A stretch of DNA of 64,000 bases from Piezodorus guildinii (GCA_023052935.1 CM041293.1:178670789-178734788); one strand, 5' to 3'. Shown: positions 35,131 to 46,331, counted from the first letter of the stretch. The notes: a model not told the origin generated them from the letters alone. Program-made: numbers and translations.

Positions 35131-36132
35131 AAATTGTTCTATAGTAATGTTTTATAGTAATAGGTTAAGTTGTTTTTAAATCACTTTCCTCATCAACCGT
35201 AATTCTAACTTGAGTCAAATAAGTTGCTATTTTATTCGGTTAAATATACAATAGCGATCCAGTAGAAGTAGGCATACCCAAAATTACTCAATATATTTTA
35301 GCTGTAACGTAATCGAGGTAAATAGTCACGTTTGCAACATAAATTTGATTGATATGCATTGATCTAACGAGTTAAAATATTTTCACTTGAAAACAACTTT
35401 GATCAATGTAATTGTAAAAAATATAATGTTTATATTTCTTGAAAATGTATACGTCTTATAATAATGGATTGGTTGTTGACCGTTTTGACTATATGGTAAA
35501 GAAGTTGGTTGAGGGTGAAGCCACCAAGAAAAAACACCATTAAAAAAATAATAAAATAAGTGTGTTTATTGGTAGTTCCTTAGTTACCACATCCCCAAAC
35601 AACTGTTCAATCATATGCGTTTTATAGTGACTACTCATAAACGCATTTATGAAAATTTAAATAAAGACAAAATAAAATATTTGCGGGCAAAGCCGCGGAT
35701 TACAGCTTAAAAATAAATTGGAAAAAAAAATTCCTTCCAAAAGGTAATCAAAGGATTGCTGTAAGTCATAATAATTTATTTTCAATAAAGATAAATTGTT
35801 AAGATGGTAAGTTTTAAATTTGATTTTAAATTATGGAAGTAAAAGTTGAGGGTTGAGCACACCTGGTTTTTTAATATATATTAATATTTGCTAATGTTGG
35901 GGGCTACCAGTGGGGAAAAAATGTCATTAAATTTTCTTCGAATTTTCATTAATTTAATTACTGGCAGATGTTGACTGGGAAAAAGGAGAAAATTAATTTT
36001 CGAAACCAGGACTAATTTTCCTTTCTTTTTTGTTAATAATCATTAGGCAATCAAATTATTTTCTAATTAAATTAAATTTTAGGAAACCTTTAACGATCCC
36101 TTGTTATTTATTGTATTTTTTTTTTTGCCTAG

Positions 36133-36257
36133 GGAAATTTTATCAAAACATAGAGATGTGATTGAACAAGATTTCGCTGAAAAAGTCAACGAATTAAAAG
36201 TGACATCGGAAAATAAATAAACGAACGAAGTGAAACAGATGCGAATTGATATACAAG
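36133..36257 (+). pseudogene. candidate host exon with an in-frame stop
   Basis: A strong pyrimidine tract plus CCTAG acceptor (to 36132) and an AAG|GTATGT donor (36258) bound 125 bases. One frame reads EILSKHRDVIEQDFAEKVNE LKVTSENK, a TAA at about 36218, then TNEVKQMRIDIQ: charged and coiled-coil-like. It could be an exon of a live gene spliced otherwise, a pseudogene exon or chance. I see no partner exon, though TTTTCAG at 36439-36445 could be another acceptor. The family is not recognised. Confidence 0.3.
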
Positions 36258-36473
36258 GTATGTTGCAATTTAAATTCTTTTAAAAACGAAACCCTCTCTT
36301 GTTGGTTATAGTTGAAAAATAATATTTATGTAGTTTTGATTGGGATTTTTGAAGCTATATAGCTTAGCTCTCAATGTTTTGTGCACCGTTCGGTGGCACT
36401 GAAAATAACAGCTATATGATTTGAAAAAAATATTGTATTTTCAGGAGCCTCTGTTATCAAAGACTACTAAAAT

Positions 36474-36950
36474 TTATTTTAATTTTCTACAGAAATAAAA
36501 CTTTAAAAAGTAAATTAAATTACGTCGAATTTCAATTTTAAAAGTTCCATTCAAACAATTTCGACTTATATTAAAATAATTCTTTGAAAACTTAAAATAA
36601 ATCTTGTAAAGTAGTTCATCAGAGGTTTTAACTTTTATTTCAGTTCGTCTGTAAGTCTCATGCACCAGGCAACCGTAGTCAAAGTCGGGGAATATAACAG
36701 AGGGAACAAGTAGCGATCGGGGTTTTAGAAGTAATGATTCACGGAATATATTATAGAACTGTCTAATAGTATGGAATGTAAATGGATTTTTGGGATATTT
36801 CTGATACATAGTTATCCCTGGATAGGATTTGGTTAAAGGTAATAGCGATGTTTTTAATAGTTTTTTTTGTTTTTTGGAAAGGAAAAGGGATTTTAATGAG
36901 AAAGAGCAACAGGTAGTATGAAACGGAGTTAAAAGTTGGTTTGGAACCAA
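36474..36950 (-). pseudogene. LINE ORF2 C-terminal fragment
   Basis: A 158-codon minus-strand frame contains TIRQFYNIFRESLLLKPRSL then LVPSVIFPDFDYGCLV, the thumb-region signature (LVxSLVFPHFDYC) of non-LTR retrotransposon reverse transcriptases. The catalytic palm is absent. It sits just downstream of the poly(A) end of the Jockey copy at 36970 on the same strand, but its motifs differ, so it is a separate insertion. Clade not assigned. Confidence 0.5.
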
Positions 36951-37193
36951 TGAGGATTGAAATCGATGGGTTTTTTTTTTTCATCATTTATTGAAATTTA
37001 CAACTGTACTTCATAATAAAAAAAGTAAATATGATAAAAGAAAAATGTCATAAAAAAGACTTGAAGTAGAACTACCCACACACTCCTGTAACTTTCCTAA
37101 ACTAGATGGTTTCGAGAAAATCTTTTTTTTCAAACGTCTCGGAGGATAGTAAGGAAAGTAGGAGGAAGCAAGGATTAAAACAAATGGGTTAGA

Positions 37194-37739
37194 TTTTTCT
37201 CATCATTGTCGTAATTGTTCCTTGTTTGAATATTTGTTCGATATATATTAGGCCTTTTTACAAAAGAATTCTTGGATATATTTTTTTAAACATTTTATTT
37301 AATTTCAGTCATCGCAACGTTTCAGCCTCTAGGACCATTCTCAAGCTTCATGCATATCCACGTTACATATCATTTCATTTAACCACTTTTCAGCAACGAC
37401 GTCATAATTTTTAAAACCATCAATAAGGTCAATAACGTTATGTTTAAATTTTCTTTCTTAAACAAAAGTACAATTACGACAATAACCAATTAACCCAGGA
37501 TGGAACAACATAAACGATCGACTGTGGAGACAATTTAAATATGACGTTATTGACCTTATTAATGGTTTTTTGAAAAATGATAATTTTAAAAATTATGACG
37601 TCGCTGCTGAAAAGCGGTTAAATAAATTGATATGTAACATGGATATGCATGAAGCTTGAGAATGGCTCTAGAGGCTGAAACGTTGCGATGACTGAACTTA
37701 AATAAAATGTTTAAAAAAATATATCCAAAAATTCTTCTG
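37194..37739. mobile_element. foldback element with long inverted arms, Penelope-like
   Basis: Arms of about 200 bases (about 37240-37455 and 37528-37735) are inverted copies around a ~70-bp spacer; the left end has ~45 extra bases. TAGA flanks it (37190-37193, 37740-37743) and the Jockey frame rejoins as …SHSNPF… when it is removed. Each arm carries GCTTGAGAATGG…GGCTGAAACGTTGCGATGAC, a motif with the spacing of the hammerhead arms at 53852-54898 but without a valid CTGATGA core. Relation to Penelope-like pseudo-LTRs is inference. Confidence 0.65.
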
Positions 37740-38839
37740 TAGAGTGGGAGAGGAGTTTGTTATGGAAGAAGTGATATCTGGTTAGGGCTAGCTCAGCAAA
37801 AACATGTAACTTTTGGGTCTTTATGGATGAATTCATTTGTGACAAAGTAAGGAGCGTTCAGGATTGTACGAAGGATTTTGGATTGCAAGGATTGGATGCG
37901 GGAAGAATTCGAGGGTTTAGTAGAGCTCCAAAGCTCAACTTCGTAAGTCCATGTAGGCCTTATGATAGCCATGTAGAGGAGTCTTTTGTAGTTAAGTGGA
38001 AGGTAAGAGCGTTTGTCAAGTGAGTGTTGAAGTAATCGAAAGCTGCGAGCAGTTTCTTGTTGTTTCAGTCTAGTTTGCGTATTCCATGTGAGACGTTTGT
38101 CAAACAGGAGACCTAGATAGCGTATCTGTTCAACAGGAAAAATTAGAATATTATTAAAGCATACTGTAGGACAGGATATCATTGGTTGACGACGTAGGGT
38201 AAAGATTATTTGGTGGGACTTGTCTGAATTCATTTTAATTCTCCATTTCTGAAATTATTTGTAGGATTGTAGGGTATGAGAAGCAATAGCAGGTGTTATT
38301 GACTGATGTCATCAGCATACGTAGAAAGTAAAGTGTTAGGATTGGTTGGGGTGTCATCACAGGTATAGACTGTGAAGAGAATGGGTCCGAGGATACTGCT
38401 TTGTGGGACGCCAGAGGACTGAACACAAAGGGATGAATAGGTGTCAGTGAGATAGTACTGTATGAGGAAGAAGTATGTTGGAGGAGGGAATTTTCGGAGT
38501 TTGTAAAGCAGTCCTGGGGGACCAGACTCGGTCAAAGGCCTGTTCAACGTCGAGAAAGGTTCCAGTGCTGTACGATCCGCGCTCCAAAGCAGAGAAGATT
38601 ACATCCACCACTCGATGACATTGCTGGATAGTGGAAATCAATGTAGTTGGAATCAAAGATGGGATAGATACGTTTTTGAAGGAGTTATTCACGTTTTGTT
38701 TTCATGATACATAAGAGAGAGATGGGGCGGTAAGAGGACGGATATTCTTGTGGCTTTTTGGGTTTATGTATCATTTTTACTCTGGATAATTTCCATGAGT
38801 TAGGAAAATATGTTGTGCGGAGTACAGAATTATAAATGT

Positions 38840-38852
38840 AGGTAAGTAATAG
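38840..38852. repeat. target-site duplication, left copy (RTE insertion)
   Basis: AGGTAAGTAATAG; the matching copy is at 42026-42038. The Jockey reading frame continues across the site with one copy. Confidence 0.9.
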
Positions 38853-39199
38853 CTCTCCAGTCTGCCAGTCATCACCCAGCTTTCTGCACCATAAAGGAGT
38901 ACAGGAAGGTACACCGCCTTAAAGATGTGCAGTTTCACATTTCTGCTGACTTCTCTCTTCCCGATCACTGTATTGCAGATCTGGTAGTATACAGCGTTGG
39001 CCTTGCTTATCCTGTTCACTATTTCTGAGTCTACTTTCCCAGATCTATGCATAACAGTGCCGAGGTAGGTGAAATCTGACACCTCTTCCATCGCCTCTCC
39101 ATTGCAGTATACCAAAACATCTTCCTGTACCCTTCCAACCTGTAAGATCTTACTCTTGCTGGTACTGATGGTCATGCCCTTCCTGCGGAGCTCTTCATT
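38853..39199 (-). pseudogene. RTE ORF continuation beyond the nonsense codon
   Basis: In frame with the 744-codon segment after a single TGA: RRKGMTISTSKSKILQVGR, then FTYLGTVMHRSGK, VNRISKANAVYYQI and PVLLYGAESWVMTGRLES. It stops at the inversion breakpoint; the next codons (SKIIAAEMRFLRR) are on the other strand at 41643. Confidence 0.85.
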
Positions 39200-41434
39200 T
39201 CATTCGTCAACTGCTTGCTGAAATTTCTCTACAGAATCTGCAATCAGGACAATATCGTCCGCATACAGGAGAAGCTGTATCACGACTGGAAGCAGATTCC
39301 TTCGCCCTAGGAAAGTCCTTTCTGTTCGCCTTTTGCAGATTGCAGCTATTTCATCCATATATAATGTGAATAGCAATGGGCTTAAGCTATCCCCTTGTTT
39401 AACCCCTCTAGCTATGCTAAAATGGTCAGATTCTTGCCCATTCAGTCTCACTATACCCTTTGGATCTTGGTATACGGATTTTATAGCTTCCACCAGGCTT
39501 CTTGGAACATTCTTGGCTCTTAGTGTTTCCCATATTTCGTTTCTTGGGACCGAGTAAAATGCACCTTGGAGGACTAGGAAGGCAAGGTATAAATTTTTAT
39601 CATGATCCCATGATTTTTGCATAATATTCCTTAGGGTGAATATATGGTCCTGCGTCTGACGTCCTGGCCTGAATCCAGCTTGCTCCTCTCCTATAAACGG
39701 CTCAACTAGAGGTTTCAGTCTATTATGCAGGATGGTTGTATACAACTTGTATACCACTGGAGAAAGGCATATAGGTCTGTAGTTGGAGCATTCAGCCTGG
39801 CTGCCTTTTTTATGTATGGGAATTATCACATTATATTCCCATTCTGTAGGGATCTTTTTATCCTCCCAGGCTTTTTGAAAAAGTATTTGGAGAGACTTTA
39901 TTAACTCCATTCCACCATACTTAACAAACTCTCCAACTATAGTATCCCGTCCTGGAGCTTTTCCTGTCTTGATCTTTTCGATAGCTAGCTCAACTTCTTC
40001 CTCCTCGATGACCTCATCGAACTCAGCTTCATTCCAGCGCCCTTCTTGACTGTCCAAAGGACACACATATTTATTTATGAATTGTTTTTCATAATGTCTC
40101 CTCCATACCTCTAGGATGCCTTTATCTTCTGAGACCATTTCTCCTAGCTCATTCTTAATATTCCTGATTCCCTTGACTGTTCGGCCTCTCAGTGCTTTGA
40201 TTTTTTTCCAGAATAGCTTTATGTTTTCACCATGATCTTGGTTCAATCTCTCTCCAAATTCTTCCCAAGATCTCCTTTTTGCAGTTTTTACGGCCTCTTT
40301 GGTATTATTCCTGGTCAATACATATGACTGCCATTTTTCCGCAGTTTTGGCAGTGCAATAATTTTTCCAGGCTACCTTCTTTTCCTTAACCAATGCTTTT
40401 AATTCATCGCTCCACCATGCAGTCCTTTTACCTTTTGTATATATTCTTTTGACTCCGCAGACCAATGTAGCCGACTCGAGGATACTCTCCTTTATATGTT
40501 TCCATACATCATCCAAACTAGCATCCGCATCCAATTCCTGAAGTTTTCTTTTCAGTTCCTCTTCATACCTCTGTCTTATCTTTTTTACTTTATACCTTTT
40601 TAATCTTTTTATACCTTGAAGCTTTTTTACCTCAATCCTAGCGTATGCTTTTGGTTTTGTCTTGCGCTCCTTAAGTATCCTCGTATCGGCAACCAGTAGC
40701 ATATGATCACTACCAATTTCTGCTCCTCTGATAACCTTAACATCAGTAAAAAACCTCCTGATTTCCCGGTCGTATATAAAATAGTCAATGATGCTATTTG
40801 CATTACGTTCCACTGCTGAGAAGGTGATTTTGTGCACTGGCTTGTGAGGAAAATAAGAATTCCCAATAATCATATTATTGTCCACACAGAACTCGATCAG
40901 TCGTTGGCCGCTATCATTCTTCACTCTCTCTCCTCCATGTGGACCCATTACACCATGCGTTCTCGTGTGGTCATTGCCTATCCGCGCATTGAGGTCTCCC
41001 ATAATTAGGATGCTCCTGTTACTATTTTTATTTTTGGTCACTAAACGCTCAAGGTCTGCATAAAACTGTTCCTTATCCAATATGTTTGCATCGTTTGTCG
41101 GAACATACACTTGTATAAACGTCCAGTTTCCTGTGCGTAAATTAATATTGACTGCAATAAGGCGTGAGTTCACTGGCTCCCATTCTTCCACTCTTTTGAA
41201 TAGCTCATCCCTCATTATAATGCCGACTCCCTCTGCAGCTCTATTTCCTGGAGCAACCCCCGAATATATTAACCTATGACCGTCGTCCATCGCTACCTCT
41301 CCAGCTCCTTTTCTTCGTACTTCACTGATTCCTAGAATGTCTAACCTGTACGTCTTCATCTCTTCGATGATTTTTGATTCTTTGCCTGTAAGGGATCTAA
41401 TATTCCAAGTTCCCAAACGTATGTCCTTTTCCAT
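39200..41434 (-). CDS. RTE-type endonuclease/reverse transcriptase, inverted 5' segment
   Basis: 744-codon frame. Residues 1-240 form an apurinic-type endonuclease (GTWNIRSL, SEVRRKG, VYVPTND, MGDLNARIG, SDHMLLVAD). A linker follows to about 460, then reverse transcriptase (AGFRPGRQTQDHIF, VKQGDSLSPLLF, LLYADDIVLIAD at 722-733). It ends at TGA where relatives have Trp (…QQAVDE-stop-NEELRRKG), and the same frame continues to the inversion breakpoint at 38853. Motif A reads FLVLQGAFYSVP instead of FLDLKxAFDSVP, so catalytic Asp 621 is Val and the second Asp is Tyr. The copy therefore encodes no active RT as it stands. The start Met at 41434 precedes the canonical endonuclease start. Confidence 0.9.
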   Translation of the reverse strand: MEKDIRLGTWNIRSLTGKESKIIEEMKTYRLDILGISEVRRKGAGEVAMDDGHRLIYSGVAPGNRAAEGVGIIMRDELFKRVEEWEPVNSRLIAVNINLRTGNWTFIQVYVPTNDANILDKEQFYADLERLVTKNKNSNRSILIMGDLNARIGNDHTRTHGVMGPHGGERVKNDSGQRLIEFCVDNNMIIGNSYFPHKPVHKITFSAVERNANSIIDYFIYDREIRRFFTDVKVIRGAEIGSDHMLLVADTRILKERKTKPKAYARIEVKKLQGIKRLKRYKVKKIRQRYEEELKRKLQELDADASLDDVWKHIKESILESATLVCGVKRIYTKGKRTAWWSDELKALVKEKKVAWKNYCTAKTAEKWQSYVLTRNNTKEAVKTAKRRSWEEFGERLNQDHGENIKLFWKKIKALRGRTVKGIRNIKNELGEMVSEDKGILEVWRRHYEKQFINKYVCPLDSQEGRWNEAEFDEVIEEEEVELAIEKIKTGKAPGRDTIVGEFVKYGGMELIKSLQILFQKAWEDKKIPTEWEYNVIIPIHKKGSQAECSNYRPICLSPVVYKLYTTILHNRLKPLVEPFIGEEQAGFRPGRQTQDHIFTLRNIMQKSWDHDKNLYLAFLVLQGAFYSVPRNEIWETLRAKNVPRSLVEAIKSVYQDPKGIVRLNGQESDHFSIARGVKQGDSLSPLLFTLYMDEIAAICKRRTERTFLGRRNLLPVVIQLLLYADDIVLIADSVEKFQQAVDE

Positions 41435-41630
41435 GCCGAGTCGTTTCCTTCTAGACTGTCCAAATCCGAGGCTATAGCTAATGTTTCTTTGAATAATTTT
41501 TACATTCTTACGGGTGATTGGCCCAGTAAGAACACAGGTGGTTAGCTATACCCCCAACCTTGGGTCTTCCCAGGGAAGGTGATCCTGAGGTGAGTACTGT
41601 AAATGACCTTATGTGATGAATATGTGTAGA

Positions 41631-41996
41631 CTGGAGAGCAAAATCATTGCTGCGGAGATGAGATTTCTCCGAAGAATCGCAGGGAGAACAAGACGGGACT
41701 GCATCCGCAATGATAGGATCAGAGAGGAGTTAGGAGTTCCCTCAATGAAGGATGTCCTGGAAACTCGGCAGCTCAAGTGGTTTGGACATGTTGTCCGGAT
41801 GGAGGGACACAGAGATCCATTGAAAACCATGGACTATATTCCCATTGGTAAAAGACCCCGTGGCCGACCAAGAATGTCGTACCTGGAGTACGTAGACCGT
41901 TTGTGCAAGAAACGAAATGAAAATATTCGCCAAGCCAGAAATCTAGCATACAACAGGGAACATTGGCAATCCTGGCTAAACGCTACCCTACGCTAA
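41631..41996 (+). pseudogene. RTE ORF C-terminal segment, opposite strand
   Basis: RLESKIIAAEMRFLRRIAGR then TRRDCIRND, LKWFGHVVRME, KRPRGRPRMSYLEYVDR and WLNATLR-stop. It overlaps the inverted part by the codons for RLES only. There are no frameshifts, consistent with a recent insertion. Confidence 0.85.
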
Positions 41997-42025
41997 AAGT
42001 CACTACAGGGTGATGCAAAAGAAGA

Positions 42026-42038
42026 AGGTAAGTAATAG
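42026..42038. repeat. target-site duplication, right copy (RTE insertion)
   Basis: AGGTAAGTAATAG, identical to 38840-38852. Confidence 0.9.
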
Positions 42039-42500
42039 AGTGACTTTTCGTGAAAGGAGTTTTAAAATTTGGGATGTGATTAGATCGGGCCCGAGAGCTT
42101 TTTATATAAAAATCTTTAGACGGAAGGGACATTTGGAGAGGAATAGTTAGTTCTGCTTCAATACATTCAACGTGATCGGGATTAAGGATATCCGGATGTT
42201 GAATAAACGGTTTAAGATGGAGCTGACCAAAAAGCTCTGAGCCTTTTCCACGTCGGATCTTTTCCAGCTTTGGGATTCGATCAGTGGATGATTGAAGTCT
42301 TTAAATTTGAGGAGCCTTTTAGTGGTCGTTCATAATTTTTTGTCAGTAGTATTGAGATTTTCGGTAAAATTAAGTAAATTTTGAATGTTTTTATTTCTGA
42401 TTTTAGTTTGTTAGTCAGTTTAGTATAATAAGTTTTATCGGATGGGTATCTAGTCTTATGCCACTTTGCTCTTGCTCTACGTTTTTCCGACGGTAAATAT

Positions 42501-43418
42501 AAATGATTGAGTTCTAGCAGCAGATATGACGATTATGATGATATGATTTTATTTTAAGGAAATAAAATCCAGATCAGCAACAACACTAAGATGTATTGTC
42601 TTTCGTTTTTAATCATTGATGCGTTTTTCATTATATGTGTATACTTTGTAGATAGGTGCATTAGAGCGAACATATCATTTCCAAGCAATAAAGACAGAGC
42701 TGCGTAGATTACACAGCTATCTTCTCCCTTGATGAGCTCCGTAGCCCCCCTTTACAACCTCATTAGCTGACCATACCACCACCCCACTAATGGCTATTGC
42801 AGATAGCAGAGCAGGCCGGTCGGACAGAATTATGACGTTGCAACGGGCTTCCTATGTCGAAACGGGGAATAACAAAAAAAAAATCTTTAGCTAATTACAA
42901 CCACCAATATCAATAATTACATAATGAATTTGAAATAAAAAGAAGAATTTGAGATAGTATTGCTCAGTTCGGTATTTTGTAACCGGAACATTAACCCCCC
43001 CACAAAAAAACGAAAAAAAAAAAAAAACGCTGCAAAGTATCAGGTACTGGTTTATTAATTTCATTGAACTATATTAGGGCATTTACTGTTTATACTATAT
43101 TTCTGTTTATAGCATGTTATCTTAACGATTTTCCTTTATTTTGAAAGGTTCATTCTTTTTTTTTCTTTTTTCTTTTTTTTTCCCTGTTTATCTTGCTTTA
43201 CTGATCCTAAAACTGTACGCATATTTTTCTCTATCTCTGAAAATAACGGAGTTGCATGCACAGATGTAGACAAGATTTCAATTTTGTTTTCTTTTCTTTT
43301 TTCTCTTTTTTATAATTATTGGCGATCTTTTGCTTAAAAACACTACTACTTTTTTTCCCAATCATCAAAAATAACGGATATACAAAGGTATATATAGGCA
43401 AGATATCAATTTTTTTTT
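42501..43418. other. no gene recognised
   Basis: Includes a GC-richer patch at 42720-42860 of unknown nature and T-rich stretches at 43150-43320. No domain or RNA gene was seen. Confidence 0.45.
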
Positions 43419-44336
43419 ACTTTCACTTACTATATATAGTAAGGGGAAGTATTGCGATCGTGAAAATTTTCTAATTCCAGTTTTCAACGGAAATACACGT
43501 TTTAGGGTCTCCTGAGTCCAAATAACCAAGTCCCGCAAAAAGGTCTGTGTGTGTGTGTGTCTGTGTCTGTGTGTGTGTGTGTGTGGTAACTCCCGGGCGG
43601 AAACGGTAAGTCCTATGAAACTGAAATTTCATATTTAAGACAACTATGCGCCCGAGACGTGACAAAACTTTTTTCATCAAAATGAGCCTACCAGAAGAGG
43701 CACTTTAAACCATGCATTTTGCACCTTTTTTCGATTTTCTCAAAGACGGTTCCGACGATTTTAATTAAACTCGCTAAATCGATGTAAAATTTAATGGGCT
43801 TTAATATCATGTAGGTTTTATTCTGATTAAAATGGTCTGACAGGGCTTAAATGCCGATATTTTAAATTTTCTTCCCCTAAAGTACCTTTAATTTTGTAGA
43901 TTCGATAAAAATAACTATACTATCTTGTTAACGTTGATGAAAAACAGGTAAATATATAAATTAAATGAATTCCGATACCCAACTAAAGGAGAAAACAGAA
44001 AAAATATTTTTTTAATGCAATTTTTCGTTTCTGAGCATAAGAGCAGTAATATACATGTATGATATACCGTTGGAAAGCTAAAGATTTTAGAAAAAATATT
44101 ATCTCATACACAAGCTTTTAAAAGTTAATAGAGAGTGATAAAAATCCGATAAAACTAAGTGATTGTTGTAGATAATAATGCAATAGATTTCTTAATAAAA
44201 CACATGTTTCTATATAAATTAAATTTATTTAATTCTTTAATAGTTTCACGTATTTTTAACTCTAACTCTATTTGAAAATTCTTTCATTGATTTTTCAAAT
44301 TGATGTAAGTGAAAGTCGTGTGTTGCCCGCACCAGA
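43419..44336 (-). mobile_element. HLE-A, complete copy
   Basis: ACTTTCACTTAC at 43419-43430, hairpin CTTACTATATATAGTAAG, a (GT)n tract at 43544-43586, full core, GTAAGTGAAAGT at 44305-44316, then CGTGTGTTGCCCGCACCAGA. 918 bp. The two 12-mers are exact inverted copies, as in 17198-18092. Confidence 0.85.
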
Positions 44337-46331
44337 TTTTTATTTTTAATTTTTATTCTAAAATTCTCTACACGTTTTTATATATCTTCCAAAATAACTG
44401 AGTTATAATTAGTCGCGTGTTTTTTTTCATGTTAAACAACATTAATAATTGTTTTCCCTACTTTCAAGATTACTGAGTTATTGAATTAAATTACTTTTAA
44501 TCGGCCGACATTTTAAATATAAACAGCTGATATTAACCTATAGGTGTTAGGATCATCGATCATTGAAATGGACTCCTGGAAGAGTGCGAAAGTAAGAAAA
44601 ACGATCATCAGAGAAATGAAGGAAGCTAGCAAGTGTAGCCCATTGCGCCCTAACTCAGGCTCTACAGGCTAAGACCAGTGATGCAGCTGAGAGAGAGGCG
44701 CTGGGATCTCTTGAATTTGGCTTTTTTCCTCCACAAGTGGAGGAGAAAGCCCAATCTGGGGTCCCCTTAGCAGTTGTATATATTTTATATAGTTACCATT
44801 GTATGTATGATACTTATTTATTTGCCAACTTTTTATTTATCTCAATTATAGGTTGTTTGGATTTGTTATTTATTATTATTTTTTTGTATATATATATATG
44901 AATTTATTTATATTCTATTTTATGTAATTTGATTATTATTATTATTTTCTGTATATATTGTATGAATGTGGTCTCATATCAGCATTACTATTGTTCATTC
45001 TGAAACAGATTGTAATAATTCTCAATAAATAAAAATTTAATATCTAAAATAAGTGAGTATAGCCACTATCCCGGCTTTGAATCACAGCTGCAACTGAGTC
45101 ACGTATTATATTATTGGGATAGGAAGAACATTCTGAGTAAAAAAAATACAAAAAGCCTCTTTAGAAAGGGCACCGAAAAATAATTACCTCTTTGCTCGGC
45201 AATTTGCCAAGAAACATTATGTACTGAACCCAAGACGTCAGGGGTTGTAGAAGTGCAGGTTTAAAAATATATATTTTAATAACTATATTCATAAACTTAC
45301 ATTTTATTAATTATTTCATTAATATAGATGTTCCACAGTAAATTAAATGTAACTTCTATGGAAACTAAATTAAACTTTTAAAATATGTTTATGATAGTTC
45401 TTTTTAAATATATAATAGTAATAAACCAGGAACCGGTTAATATAGGAAACACATAGACTGAAACAATGTTGATTTATTGACCAATTTTTGTTTCTTCCGA
45501 TAAAATTTGAGTATAGACGTATAATATACCGATGGAAAGTGCAAGATTTTAGAAACGTTAATATGCAATCAAATAAATCGCTCTTTTCGTCAAGATGAAC
45601 TTATAATCCTAAAGTAGTAAACTCTCGATTGGTCAAACTTTACTTTTTTGTTTTACTTAAATTGCACCCGTGCGATGCAGGAGCGGGTCACTATTGAGGA
45701 AATAACTTGAACAAGTGCCAATGCTACAAGAGGACCAAGGACTTGATTAAAGACTAGAACACCTTCCAATAAAAAGACATCTCGTAAAATAAAACATGTC
45801 CTTGGAGAGCGATGTTGGCCAAGGAACTAATTGTCTCGAATAGATCCATCCTGGCTAAGGACGAAGCAGTAAGTCTCCTTGCAGTGCCAACTCCTCCCAT
45901 AGCTCCCTCCTTCACCCTTTGTGTCGATAATTAACAGCGGGAGAGGAGAGGGTAGTTCCTAAGGTGGGAGGGGCATCCGATCTGTCGGCCAAAGGAGTTA
46001 TATACTTACAGTATCAGGGAAAGGTAAAAAGTATTAGTTAATAAAGGTTTAAGGTAAAATGAGATAAGTAACACTCGCGAATAGTTCACGGGTGTATAGA
46101 GTAATGTGGACAATAATTAGTCGCATGTTTTGATGATTTTAAATTGTATTTAGTTGTCCGAAAAGCTCAAAGAGATTTTTAAAATAAAATTTACTTTTTA
46201 ATTTTCCTACTAAAAATGAATCAAAAAGCTAATGTTAATTTATATGCCTTTAATCCTCATGGGATTAACCATGTTTTCACGCTGAATTCGTCTTTATTAA
46301 GGTTCAGTAGTGTAGTTTATCGTAAACCGAC
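44337..46331. other. no gene recognised; retroposon-like UTR and SINE-A trace
   Basis: 44630-45045 resembles an unidentified retroposon 3' end: a GC-richer start (agcccattgcgccctaactc) and a long AT tail ending ctcaataaataaaaattt. 45170-45262 holds a weak SINE-A trace (cctctttgctcg, gaaacattatgtactgaacc, ggggttgtag). 45660-46000 is GC-moderate and unidentified. Confidence 0.35.

Larger units (their letters stand above)
38853..42025. mobile_element. near-complete RTE-type LINE with twin-priming inversion
   Basis: The insert has two parts facing opposite ways. 38853 to about 41625 is the 5' UTR and most of the ORF on the minus strand. From 41631 to 42025 the plus strand holds the last ~120 codons, the stop and a short 3' end (gatgcaaaagaagaa). 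AGACTGGAGAGC is present at both breakpoints (minus 38862-38851, plus 41634-41645). A 13-bp duplication bounds it. This is the layout predicted when a second primer initiates cDNA synthesis inside the element (twin priming, described for L1). Confidence 0.9.
36970..42500 (-). mobile_element. Jockey-type LINE ORF2 with two nested insertions
   Basis: Minus strand, in order: 42500-42039 pre-RT region (YPSDKTYYTKLTN, then ALGPDLITSQILK); after the RTE insert, 38839-37740 with TYIYNSVLRTTYFPNSWK, KMIHKPKKPQEYPSSYRPIS, TFLDVEQAFDRVW (motif A Asp kept), SGVPQSSILGPILF, TYADDI, then RYLGLLFDKRLTW and IIRPTWTYEVELW; after the foldback insert, 37190-36970 with PPRRLKKKRFSRN, stop, short 3' UTR and a poly(A) tail (T tract at 36970-36980). 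Frames rejoin across both inserts. Several frameshifts show it is inactive. The 5' end is not located; sequence beyond 42500 is unrelated. Confidence 0.8.

Noticed and set aside
37200..37436. Hammerhead ribozyme in the 37-kb foldback arms
   Set aside because: The invariant CTGATGA is replaced by CTTGAGAATG in both arms, so a functional core is not supported.
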